Positions 10,031-19,644 of a stretch of DNA of 64,000 nucleotides are shown piece by piece. Source of the stretch: Argyresthia goedartella (taxonomy: Eukaryota; Arthropoda; Insecta; Lepidoptera; Argyresthiidae); NCBI GenBank assembly GCA_949825045.1, contig OX463836.1, positions 13,169,829 through 13,233,828 on the forward strand, written 5' to 3'. Both the position numbers and the translations under genes were made by a program. Below the pieces are notes generated by a model. The model worked only from the letters and a program-made list of their open reading frames with translations, did no database searches and was not told where the DNA came from. How positions within the stretch are numbered: position 1 is the first letter of the stretch; each line of letters opens with the position of its first letter.

Positions 10031-10143
10031 CCCACCTTGAACTGACATGTGAGAAACTGCCGCAGGCTCTGCGGTACTACTACGACATATGATACGATAC
10101 GATACGATACACGGGATATGATCAGCAAGGTGCCCGGGAAACG
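10031..10143 (+). pseudogene. Decayed duplicate of the second ETS exon, right part
   Basis: GAGAAACTGCCGCAGGCTCT then GCGGTACTACTACGAC, and after an insertion GGGATATGATCAGCAAGGTG then CCCGGGAAACG|GTAACG, match the end of the true exon ([13 protein letters not shown]...[11 protein letters not shown]) including the donor. A 26-bp insertion of GATAC units (10087-10112) and in-frame TGA codons make it non-coding. Positions 10031-10035 are the target duplication of the BEL element. Confidence 0.85.
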
Positions 10144-10352
10144 GTAACGACACACGTCGTTACCGTTTCCTTTTTAATAGCTTATTGGAAATTGTTAAAC
10201 TTTTAGTGGTAAAAGACAGATGGTAGAATCCTAAATCGCGAAAGTAAGATTTTTTTTACATGTTACACTTAAACAGCTTATTTATGTGAGTTAGTAAGGT
10301 AAGGTATATACGCGGTGTTAACGTCCAAGTTAGTAATAGCATAGAGTAATAA

Positions 10353-10600
10353 TATAAAGAAGAGTGTCCATCGCCATACAAAGCACCGTACATCGAAAAA
10401 TAATTCATTGGTAACAATCTAGATGTCGCTCATAGTATTTCAGTCTTCACCATAATCTCAATGCTTTCATTGCCGAACGAAAGAACGTATTTGTAATATT
10501 CGCTGTTCTTATCAGCAAGGTGGATGGCCGAGCGGTTCATCGTCAGACTTTCATGCGGTTGATCGTGGTTCGATCCCCAGTGCGGACAGATTACCTTTTG
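10353..10600 (+). mobile_element. tRNA-like SINE candidate, family S3, copy 2
   Basis: Reverse-complement match to 2259-2531. Near 10520-10580 lie an A-box-like ATGGCCGAGCGG and a B-box-like GGTTCGATCCC, the arrangement of an RNA polymerase III internal promoter. The 5' body begins AAGAAGAGTGTCCATCGCC. It is not a functional tRNA: the stems do not pair properly. Confidence 0.65.
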
Positions 10601-10699
10601 AATGTTGTTTATAAGGTTTTATTTATTGAGCCAGTTTTTTTATTTATTTAATGTAGTTACTGCACATATTAGGTCCTTACATATGAAATTGGCGTTTTG

Positions 10700-11040
10700 C
10701 ATGGGGGGAACATAAAGTCGTTTTTTTTTCAACATAATATTTTTGGATCAGAAGCAGTTTATTACTTAAAAAAAAACATTTATTTTAACCTAAAAAGAAC
10801 ATCTCGTCATTTAAATAATTATGAAAACAATTTGACAAACAAACTAACAAAGGAACACAATCGACACATAAACCAAAGAAAAACACTAGAAAGGGTTCAC
10901 CAAAACGATAACAGATCACACCGGCGTCTCGTAGCATGTTCGCGCGCAGCGACGGTTGGCTTAGAAAAAAGACCCGGGTAGGCTCCGCGCTGGCTTTTAT
11001 ATCCGCGGTGGCAGCTCATCCCTTAAACGGCCTCTCCTAA
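10700..11040 (-). promoter_or_regulatory. Probable LTR of the gypsy-type element with TATA box
   Basis: Directly after the end of the coding tail (11041), the minus strand carries a GC-rich segment with GATATAAAAG (10994-11003), a good TATA box, as expected in a gypsy LTR promoter. The second LTR is not in the window, so limits are uncertain; on the left it merges with AT-rich sequence near 10680-10700. Confidence 0.45.
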
Positions 11041-11238
11041 CTATGCGTCGCCCCCGACGGCATCTGACAGATCTGGCAGGCTGTCTCTCGTAACACCAGA
11101 AGGTCCAGCTGCTTGATGTAACTCTGCATTCCCGTCATGGGCGGGCGGCGAGCTCACTGTGGGATTATCTTGATGGCTGGCAAGGGTATCGTCCACCGTA
11201 GAATCGTCATCTGTAATTCGAGGGACACATGAGAACAT
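11041..11238 (-). pseudogene. C-terminal tail of the gypsy polyprotein
   Basis: 66 codons rich in Asp, Ser, Pro and Thr, ending LPDLSDAVGGDA and a stop just before the LTR. The low-complexity acidic tail is typical of this gypsy lineage after integrase. It is separated from the integrase by the tandem array. Confidence 0.5.
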
Positions 11239-11484
11239 TGTTTACAATTTATTAGGCTCTGCCTATTTCTTACATTCATCTATCTCTCAAGGCCTCCTTT
11301 CAGCAACCAAACACAACGGTCTATTGATTCATAAAACACCAAGATACTTTCTTAGTATTTCATGAATTATTGTTCTTATCACTTAGCTAGCACACATCTC
11401 AATCTCATTCATCAACACACATTTTATTTATCTTTCTCATGGATCCATGTCATTCATCACGCAGATTCACGCTATCATGTAGGG

Positions 11485-12770
11485 CAAACATCCCGCAGTT
11501 TGTTTACCGGTAGGTACGTCCCGCAATCCGTCCTCTACATGAACAATGGACACATGTGTAGGGCGAGCATCCCGCAGTCTACTCGCCTACAGGTACGTCC
11601 CGCAGTCCGTCCTCTATATATGGGTGGCAAGGCCACTCTTCGTGGGGCTGGTCAGGCACCCCGCAGTTTGCCTGACGTAGAACGTCCCGCAGTCCGTCCT
11701 CTACATGAACAATGGACACATGTGTAGGGCGAGCATTCCGCAGTCTACTCGCCTACAGGTACGTCCCGCAGTCCGTCCTCTACGCATGGGTGGCAAGGCC
11801 ACTCTTCGTGGGGCTGGTCAGGCACCCCGCAGTTTGCCTGACGTAGAACGTCCCGCAGTCCGTCCTCTACATGAACAATGGACACATGTGTAGGGCGAGC
11901 ATCCCGCAGTCTACTCGCCTACAGGTACGTCCCGCAGTCCGTCCTCTACACATGGGTGGCAAGGCCACTCTTCGTGGGGCTGGTCAGGCACCCCGCAGTT
12001 TGCCTAACGTAGAACGTCCCGCAGTCCGTCCTCTACATGAAAAATGGACACATGTGTAGGGCGAGCATCCCGCAGTCTACTCGCCTATAGGTACGTCCCG
12101 CAGTCCGTCCTCTATACATGGGTGGCAAGGCCACTCTTCGTGGGGCTGGTCAGGCACCCCGCAGTTTGCCTGACGTAGAACGTCCCGCAGTCCGTCCTCT
12201 ACATGAACATTGGACACATGTGTAGGGCGAGCATCCCGCAGTCTACTCGCCTACAGGTACGTCCCGCAGTCCGTCCTCTACACATGGGTGGCAAGGCCAC
12301 TCTTCGTGGGGCTGGTCAGGCACCCCGCAGTTGGCCTGACGTAGAACGTCCCGCAGTCCGTCCTCTACATGAACAATGGACACATGTGTAGGGCGAGCAT
12401 CCCGCAGTCTACTCGCCTACAGGTACGTCCCGCAGTCCGTCCTCTACACATGGGTGGCAAAGGCCACTCTTCGTGGGGCTGATCAGGCACCCCGCAGTTT
12501 GCCTGACGTAGAACGTCCCGCAGTCCGTCCTCTACATGAACAATGGACACATGTGTAGGGCGAGCATCCCGCAGTCTACTCGCCTACAGGTACGTCCCGC
12601 AGTCCGTCCTCTACACATGGGTGGCAAGGCCACTCTTCGTGGGGCTGGTCAGGCACCCCGCAGTTTGCCTGACGTAGAACGTCCCGCAGTCCGTCTACTG
12701 CCGCACTCGTTAGACACCCCGCAGTTTGTCTAACATAGAACGTCCCGCAGTCTGTTCTATCAACAGAGTA
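11485..12770. repeat. 166-bp minisatellite, about seven units
   Basis: The landmark ATGAACAATGGACACATG recurs at about 11538, 11705, 11871, 12037, 12203, 12369 and 12536, a period of 166-167 bp. Each unit holds several copies of a CCCGCAGT word, so it has a higher-order structure of shorter subrepeats. Because 166 is not a multiple of three, the apparent short open frames in it shift from unit to unit and are not genes. It interrupts the tail of the gypsy polyprotein; the last unit decays from 12690. Confidence 0.95.
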
Positions 12771-12975
12771 CCAGTGCACTCACGCTCAAAAAATACAGTG
12801 CAGGTTTCGGGACTCCACTCTCCTTGCCATGGCACCATGTATTGAGCCGCAGCCTGAGTAGTCTTCCCGTAGGAACCACTCATGAGACACAGCTCGTAGC
12901 GTCCACTCGAAACCGCACGTATGACCTTGTAGGGGTCACGCATGCCAGGATCCAGCTTGCCCGTCGACTGTGAAT
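12740..12975 (-). pseudogene. Gypsy integrase C-terminus
   Basis: The minus strand reads KYSQSTGKLDPGMRDPYKVI, then ELCLMSGSYGKTTQAAAQYM, then VPWQGEW. This is the chromodomain-less C-terminal tail that follows integrase in this gypsy group. It continues the fragment that stops at 17459; the copia element lies between. Confidence 0.75.
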
Positions 12976-12981
12976 ACTTTA

Positions 12982-13184
12982 TGTTGTAGATACTGCTATA
13001 ATCATTGTTGTGTAGACTCTTTTAAGTTTACTTCATAAATCTCAGACATATTCTTTCTGACATATTTTCTAATATTCAATGTTTGTATTTAGATTTATCT
13101 TTGTCACTTCAAAATAAACATTCCAAGCAATCACACCAATATTTTCATTCTCATATTAGACCACTATATTTCCAAATTACAACA
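12982..13184 (+). repeat. 5' LTR of the copia element
   Basis: TGTTGTAGATACTG...ATTACAACA, 203 bp. The next bases, CGTTATCAGCACGAA (13185-13199), occupy the primer-binding position; the sequence suggests priming by an internal tRNA fragment as in other copia elements, but I cannot assign the tRNA. Confidence 0.93.
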
Positions 13185-13270
13185 CGTTATCAGCACGAAA
13201 TGTGGTAAATGGTTACATGGTTAATGTTAATGTGTACTTGTGTATTTTGTGTGTGACTAAATAGTAAAAA

Positions 13271-13850
13271 ATGTCACAACAAAGTGGGGATGGTTTATCG
13301 AAGTCAAATTCGTCATTCTCAACTTCAATCCCATCGTTTTGCCTGCGCAATAAGGACGGGTATCCGACGTGGAAATTCAAGATGAGGAACTACCTTTTGC
13401 ATGAGGACCTTTGGGTAACAATATGTGGTTATCATAATGATGACACGACCCCTACCACAGTCAAAGAGAGAAACGAAGCAAAAGCACTGGCCAAGATCTG
13501 CCTTACAATAGACGGTGCAGCAATAACGCACGTAAGATGTGCAAAAACCGCAGCCGAAGCCTGGAGATCGTTGGATAAAGCCTTCGAAGATAAAGGTATG
13601 GGACTAGATTAGCTTTAGAGAGAAAGCTATACAGATTGAGTCTGTCAGACTATGATAATATAGAGCTTTACATAAATGCTGTCATGTCAACAGCACAAGA
13701 TTTGGCAGACATTGACAAGGTAGTAGAAGACACGTCTCTTGCAGCTATACTTTTAGGAGGCCTCACTCCAAAATATGAGCCCCTTATAATGGCACTAGAA
13801 AATTGCAACGTAGATGTGACAACCGACTAAGTCAAGACAAAACTACTTAA
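13271..13850 (+). pseudogene. Copia gag
   Basis: ATG at 13271 begins MSQQSGDGLS. The gag then shows YPTWKFKMRNYLLHEDLWV and the AKALAKICLTIDGAAITHV segment typical of copia gag (UBN2-like), which packages element RNA. A frameshift near 13600 passes the frame to 13636, which carries the later gag motif LAAILLGGLTPKYEPLIMAL. A TAA stop follows at 13828. Confidence 0.85.
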
Positions 13851-13854
13851 TGAA

Positions 13855-14476
13855 ATGTCCAAAAGTGCAGCTTCACCTTTAGATTCCGTTTTTCATACGA
13901 AGACGCAGACGTCCAAGACGAAATCGAATTCTAAGATAATATGTTATGAATGCAAGGCACCTGGACACAAGAGGCCAGACTGTCCATTGAGGAAGAAAGA
14001 AGTAACAGCGAATGTGGTAAAAGAAAACGTCAGTGATGTCGGATTTACAGCTTTAAATACTTCTGGCACCTCAAATAAGGAACTTTGGTATGTAGATTCG
14101 GGATGTACGAAACACATGACTTCAGACGAGATTGGCTTCAAGATATTTCGATATCTGATAAAGGTCATGTTACCGTTGCTAACGGTGAACATATTGAATG
14201 CTGCGGAACTGGATATATTTCGATTAATACACCCAAAAACGTAGTCAATAGGATAAATGAAGTTGCCTTTGTACCAGATTTAAAGGCAAACTTGTTATCT
14301 GTGAAGAAAGCTGTTGATAAGGGTTTTACATGTGTTTTTGACAAAAATGGATGTAACTTTTATAAAAATAATACTTTTCGTTTTATGGTGATTCTGTTCT
14401 TCATGCTTCGCCCTGTGGTGGATTGTACGTCCTTGATGGTATTGTTGACGTTCCGGATACTGCGGCAAATTTAACA
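13855..14476 (+). pseudogene. Copia zinc knuckle and protease
   Basis: CYECKAPGHKRPDC is a CCHC knuckle for RNA binding. LWYVDSGCTKHMTSD at about 14085 carries the DSG catalytic triad of a copia aspartic protease. A frameshift near 14125 moves the frame; it continues GHVTVANGEHIECCGTGYIS and LKANLLSVKKAVDKGF, conserved protease-end motifs. A further frameshift occurs near 14380. Confidence 0.85.
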
Positions 14477-15230
14477 CAGGATGTTCACTCTGGCTGTCAG
14501 GATACTAATTCTTATCAACTCTGGCACAAGAGGTTAGGACACTTGTGTCGTATAGACATGAATCAACTGAAGAATCACGAGGTAGGCGTAAAGTTTAAAG
14601 TAGTAGATAAAAATAATTGTATCGCTTGCGTAGAAGGTTAACAAGCAAGGAAACCTTTCAAGAAGGTGGCTTTTAATAGGGCTACTACTTCTTTGGAACT
14701 GATCCATGTGGATCTATGTGGACCATTGTCTACAATCTCCTTTCAAGGAAATAAGTATATGCTTACTTTGGTAGACGATTATACTAGGATGGTATTTACC
14801 TACTTTATTCATTCCAAAACAGAGGTCAAAAACAAATTCTGTCTTTTTCAAACCTTTGTAGAGAATCAGTTAGATAGGAAAATCAAATCCGTGAGGACCG
14901 ACGGTGGTAAAGAGTTTGTTGATTACCTCGAATCTAAAGGAATTCAACGTCAAACTACCACGCCGTACAGTCCCCAACAAGTTGGATGTGCCGAACGTAC
15001 TCATCGGTCGATAGTAGAAAAGGCGAGGTCGTTGTTGGCTGAGAGCCCACAGCATACTGGGAAGATGCTTTCCAGGTCGCCGTATATCTAAAAAATAGGT
15101 CCCCTCATCGAGCTTTAGGCGGGCAGATTCCTTTCGACAGGTGGTGGAGTCGTAGAAGTGACCTTGGTCATCTGAAAGTTTTTGGATGTAGAGCACTTGT
15201 CCATATACCGTAATGTCACAGGAAAAAGTT
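14423..15230 (+). pseudogene. Copia pre-integrase and integrase
   Basis: LWHKRLGHL (about 14520) is the gag-pre-integrase zinc-binding motif. After a TAA stop (14639) the same frame gives the integrase core: LIHVDLCGPL (first Asp), VRTDGGKEF (second Asp) and TPYSPQQVGCAERTHRSIVE (Glu). A frameshift near 15060 breaks the end; the tail can be followed in another frame to the RT entry. Confidence 0.9.
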
Positions 15231-15234
15231 AGAT

Positions 15235-17208
15235 TTGAAGGCGAAGGAAGCAATTTTTGTTGGTTATGCTGAAAATCCTAACACCTATATTTTTAGGGAT
15301 CCATCTAACCCACGACATGTGTTTATGTCCAGAGATGCAACCTTTTTCGACACTAGCTTTACGATGTTAAAGCAGAGGCAAGTGGAGCCTGTAATGCAGA
15401 CAGACCCTATATTATTACTCGAAGAAAGAGATCCTGAGACCGAAGACTGTCAATTCTTTGACTGTGTTCAGAGTGGTGGTCTTCCCGAAGCTGGATCACC
15501 TCGACCGGTAAATCAACAAAGTGCGGAAGCATCGGATACTATTGTAGAACAAAGTCCCCCTATTGAGGATGTGGAGCCAGCAAGTTTGGACGAGGAACAA
15601 CCTGCCCGTGAGCAGAGGTACCCCTCAAGAAATAGGAAACCACCTGATTTCCTGGCATATAATGTATCATCGGTTGATGCCAGCGATCCAACGACATACT
15701 ATGAAGCTACTTATGCCGAGGATGCTGATAAATGGCACCACGCGATGGCAAACGAGTATAACTCGTTGACCAAACTTCACACTTGGGACTTAGTTGATCG
15801 ACCAACCAAAAAGGTTATACCCTGTAAATGGGTTTATAGAATTAAAAAGGATGCATATGGGAATATTACGAAGTATAAAGCGCGACTAGTCGTCAAGGGT
15901 TTTCATCAAGTAAAAGACATTGACTACGACGAAACTTTTGCGCCCGTGATCCGTCATTCTTCTCTTCGCACCTTATTTGCTTTAGCTGCGGAGATGGGTC
16001 TAAACATGAAGCATCTAGACGTTGATACAGCGTTCCTAAATGGAGATTTGGAAGAAGAAGTCTTTATGGAGCAACCCTTTGGATTTATACAAAAAGGCAA
16101 GGAAAACAAGGTTTGTTTGCTGAAGAAATCCCTCTATGGCCTTAAGCAGGCCCCTCGAGCTTGGAACAAAAAGTTAAATGACACATTATTAAAAATAGGT
16201 TTTATAGGAACTCCTTCAGAGCCCTGCGTGTATACTAAACTTTTTGGTCAAGTACTCGTAATCTTGGGTATATTTGTCGATGATATTATTGTCTTTCATA
16301 AATCTGATTTGACGTTTGACATTGTCAAGAAAAAATTGTCAACATTCTTTGGAATCAAAGATCTGGGAATATTGAAGTCTTATTTGGGATTACAAATAAG
16401 ATATGATTCTGAAAGCATCCAAATAAATCAGTGAAACTATATTTTAACATTGCTAGATAAGTTCAATATGCGTGAATGTAAGACTGTTAGTACTCCTTTG
16501 GTCAAAAAAAAACCAATGGAAAAGAGAACTGATGGTGAAATTGGTGAGTATCCTTACCAAAATCTAATAGGATGTCTTATGTACTTGACAGTGAACTCTC
16601 GCCCGGACATAGCTTATGTAACGAGCTATTTAAGTCAGTTCAATACGTGTTTCACTAACGAACATTGGAATGCTGCAAAAAGGGTTCTACAGTACCTGAA
16701 GGGTACTTTAAATTACTCTTTGGTTTACAGAAGATGTAAAGAACCTTTAAGAGGCTATTGTGATGCAGACTGGGCAAACTGTCCGATTGATAGGAAGTCA
16801 TATACTGGCTATACCTTCAAGCTTAGTGGAGGACCAGTATCCTGGGAATCAAGAAAGCAACCTACTGTCGCTCTGTCGTCCACGGAAGCGGAATATATGG
16901 CGCTAGCGTCCGCCACAAAGGAAGCGTGTTATTTACGTCGGTTCGTTCACGAAACAACAGGTAAACTTACCCCAGTTAGGTTAGCTTCTGACAGACAGAG
17001 TGCCATCAACCTCGTTCGAAATCCAATACACCACAACAGGACGAAGCATATAGATACCAGATTTCACTTTATCAGGGAAAAGGTATCCTGTAATATTGTT
17101 GTTCTCGAATACTTATGTAGTAGTGATATGCCTGCAGATGTCCTAACTAAGCCACTTGGGCCTGTTACACACAAAAGGTGTATAGTTGGTTTAGGACTAC
17201 AAACTTAA
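15235..17208 (+). pseudogene. Copia reverse transcriptase and RNase H
   Basis: The RT domain starts about 15,790 with LHTWDLV and KWVYRIKKDAYGN, then YKARLVVKGFHQ, DETFAPV, and LKQAPRAW. The catalytic FVDD box at 16273-16284 is intact. A single TGA (16432-16434) interrupts it before YILTLLDKF. The same frame then continues from 16450 through RNase H: YCDADWANC, WESRKQPTVALSSTEAEYMA and DVLTKPLG, ending at a TAA (17206-17208) about 45 bp before the 3' LTR. This is the best-preserved part of the element. RT copies element RNA to cDNA; RNase H removes the template. Confidence 0.92.
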
Positions 17209-17250
17209 GTTTTTTTTTGTTTGTCGAGCACAACATCGATTAAGGGCGGC

Positions 17251-17453
17251 TGTTGTAGATACTGCTATAATCATTGTTGTGTAGACTCTTTTAAGTTTAC
17301 TTCATAAATCTCAGACATATTCTTTCTGACATATTTTCTAATATTCAGTGTTTGTATTTAGATTTATCTTTGTCACTTCAAAATAAACATTCCAAGCAAT
17401 CACACCAATATTTTCATTCCCATATTAGACCACTATATTTCCAAATTACAACA
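17251..17453 (+). repeat. 3' LTR of the copia element
   Basis: 203 bp, near-identical to 12982-13184. It is preceded by AAGGGCGGC (17242-17250), a short purine-rich tract in the polypurine position. Confidence 0.93.
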
Positions 17454-17458
17454 CTTTA

Positions 17459-18511
17459 TAGCAAACACCATGCCATCAACATTAAACACACGTGGTGGGC
17501 GCCTTTTCTGATTAACGTACTGATCTTGCCGAGTTTGGTTGCGTTTCAGTAATTTAGTGGCCCAACTTCTACGTAGCTCCCGTTGCGCCTCACGGTTTGG
17601 CTCTGAGTCCTCTAGAGCCACATCACGTATGAGCGATCGAATCACAGGGGTGCTGGCGTCTGTTCCAATCATCAGGTTCAGAGCGGAAGCTTGAGTCGTC
17701 TTTTGCTTGGTGATATTGAGGGTTAACTGGAGCCTCCAAAGCGTTCCCGACCAGTCGTTCCCTTTATGGTTTGCTTCGATACGGAGCATGTTCAGGACCG
17801 TCCGAGCATAACGCTCCACTTGACCAATTGCGTGGTGCATTTCCGCGGTTATGTAATGGATGTCAGACCCCATTTCTTTCACAAATTCTACACAACTAGA
17901 CGATTCGAACATGCGGCCTTTCTTTATCAGTAACAAATAGTTTTGGTGAACCGAATAAAGATACAGCGTTAGTGGCTACTCTCATCAGCTCGTCTACATC
18001 CTGACGGTATATGGGATAGAGGAGTGTGAACTTTGTAAAAGGGTCTACCACTATGAGTACCAACTTGTAGCCATTAGACTCCGGGAGAGGACCTAATGCA
18101 TCAAGGTTGAATTACTGAGAAAGGTGTATCTGGCTTTTCCCATGAGGTTATAAACTGGTGTGGAGCCCTAGGTACCCCTTTTTTTGAGAGGCATACGAGA
18201 CAGTGATCGAGGTACTTCCTAACGAACTGTCGTAATCCTGGGAACCAAAAGTGACGTAATATGAGGTCAACAGTTTTCTCGATTCCTACGTGATCATGTT
18301 CGTCGTGAAAAACGCGTAACAGGCTAAGTCGATGGCCTCGAGGGATGTAACATAAAAGTCTAGGTTTTTGCTCGCCCACAACAGTATGCTTGTAGTATAG
18401 GAGGTCGTTTTGTTGAATGTAACGATTTGGGTCTAAGTTGCCGTCATTTAATCGTTGAATAAGGGTGTTGGTCTCCCTGTCTGCCGCCTGAGCGATTTGA
18501 TGATGATTCCT
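17459..18511 (-). pseudogene. Gypsy integrase (zinc finger and core), frameshifted
   Basis: 18379-18101 encodes HDEHDHVGIEKTVDLILRHF and HCLVC, an HHCC zinc-binding domain that leads into integrase. A frameshift near 18100 follows. Then 17936-17459 carries the second half of the core, MHHAIGQVERYARTVLNMLR, where the HH.IGQ.ER element is the catalytic glutamate helix, and the tail PPRVFNVDGMVFAIK. Upstream (18380-18511) minus-strand codons still resemble the RNase H to zinc-finger linker. At 17459 the frame meets the copia 3' LTR. Confidence 0.75.
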
Positions 18512-19520
18512 AGCTCAAAGTAAAACAAACAAATAGTAATAAAATATAGTTTGGTATATTATTTATTTCCTAATTAACTAAATAAAAAGGCAATCTAGTC
18601 AAAGTGACCACCTTTTGCCTTCACACACATCTTCAATCGATCCGGCCACTCGTCTATCGCCGCACGCACCGTTTCTAGAGGTATCGAAGTCGCCACTGCC
18701 AGCAAATAACGTTTTAGCGACTCGACATTCGGATGAGGTTTCGAGCAGGCCTTCTCCTCTAAAACTGACCACAATCGGTAGTCCAAGGGTTGAGGTCGGG
18801 ACTTCCTAAGGGCAATCTTCGCACGCGATAAACTCCGGCAAATTGTCCTTTAGCCACTGTTGAGTGGTTCGCGCTTTGTGTGCCGGGGCTAAGCCTTGTT
18901 GAAAGATCCAATACTCTTTGGAAAACATAGGCTTCACAACAGGTTCCAAAATGTCGGTCTGGTAGTTTGCCGCTTTCGTTTTTACGCCTTGCTGGCAAAA
19001 ATGGTGCTTGGTAACACCCTCGTATGATACGCCCCACCAAACCATGACTGATGCCATTAAGGTCCTGTTTGATGATGCGAGACATGGTTCTAGGTGGAAT
19101 TTTCATCTCCCTAGGCAGGATTGTCTGCTTGCGAAGAGGATTTCTTCTGATTCGCTCAGCAACAGCTTTGATCGCCGCTGGCGTCCTAGAATCACGAGGG
19201 CGGCCGCTTCTGGGTCTGTCATCGATAGAGGACATCTCGCTGAATCTTTGGATGGTACGATATACGAATTTGATACTGATTCCCAGTGAACGTAACAGAC
19301 TGAAGATCTGCACCGGCGTTTTGTTGCACGTGTGTAGAGCTATAACAGCGACTCGGTTTTCCTTCACACCCCACTCCATGTCTTCTGCTTGGATTCGTGC
19401 CGTCAAGTGAGGCTTTCCTAGAAGACCGAAGCCTCATACGAAAACAAAAACAAATGACATTCGGTTTTATAGACGTTTGTATTCAAAAGTTTGGGACAGT
19501 ATTTATGGCCAGACTAGGTA
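18512..19520 (-). mobile_element. maT/mariner-like DNA transposon, decayed
   Basis: A transposase remnant on the minus strand between the truncated gypsy and a LINE. I could not find a matching pair of terminal inverted repeats; the right end may lie near the segment GGGACAGTATTTATGGCC (19491-19508), and the left end seems lost or abuts the gypsy at about 18511. Confidence 0.7.
18594..19406 (-). pseudogene. maT/mariner-like transposase
   Basis: N-terminal helix-turn-helix: TRIQAEDMEWGVKENRVAVI and the linker RPRSGRPRDSRTPAAIK, then IRRNPLRKQ. After a frameshift near 19050 comes VMVWWGVSYEG (catalytic-core strand) and WIFQQGLAPAHKA. The family normally has Asp at the QQD position; here it is Gly, so the second catalytic residue appears lost. 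After another frameshift near 18790 come SPDLNP and DYRLWSVLE with the third acidic residue. Spacing from the second position to the last Asp is about 37 residues, suggesting the DD37D maT group, known from moths; the frameshift makes this uncertain by a residue or two. Confidence 0.75.
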
Positions 19521-19644
19521 TAGTACAAACCCTAAAGTGTCGCGTTGGCGAAAAATTGCTAACAAAATAGTTGATTGTTATATAAATAAAAGTCGTTACA
19601 AGTGTACACGCAGGTAAAATATTTTATATTTAGGTCTACGCTAA

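Larger units (their letters stand above)
12982..17453 (+). mobile_element. Ty1/copia LTR retrotransposon inserted in the gypsy element
   Basis: A full-length element of 4,472 bp with 203-bp LTRs and target duplication CTTTA (12977-12981 and 17454-17458). Domain order gag, zinc knuckle, protease, integrase, RT, RNase H, with integrase before RT, is diagnostic of copia. The LTRs differ at two positions I could find (A/G in TATTCARTG and T/C in CATTCYCAT). Despite this the coding region carries at least four frameshifts and two stops. Confidence 0.95.
10680..18511 (-). mobile_element. Ty3/gypsy-type LTR element, 3' portion, split by a copia insertion
   Basis: On the minus strand, integrase sequence runs from 18511 to 17459, breaks at the copia element (12982-17453 plus the duplicated CTTTA), and resumes in frame sense at 12981 with SQSTGKLDPGMRDPYKV and YGKTTQAAAQYMVPWQGEW, the C-terminal tail of this gypsy lineage. 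Then come a minisatellite, a last coding tail ending at 11041, and a probable LTR. Gag, protease and RT are absent; the 5' side ends where a mariner-like element begins. Confidence 0.8.

Noticed and set aside
10036..10143. Active alternative ETS exon
   Set aside because: In-frame stop codons, a GATAC insertion and a degenerate left half make it non-coding.
11538..12733. Series of 62-codon frames with nearly identical products
   Set aside because: They are frames within the 166-bp minisatellite; the period is not a multiple of three and no family is recognised.
11485..12770. CRISPR-like array
   Set aside because: Units are contiguous tandem copies without variable spacers, in an animal genome.
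12710..12943. Envelope gene of an errantivirus
   Set aside because: The sequence is the integrase C-terminal tail of a gypsy element; no envelope-like region is visible.
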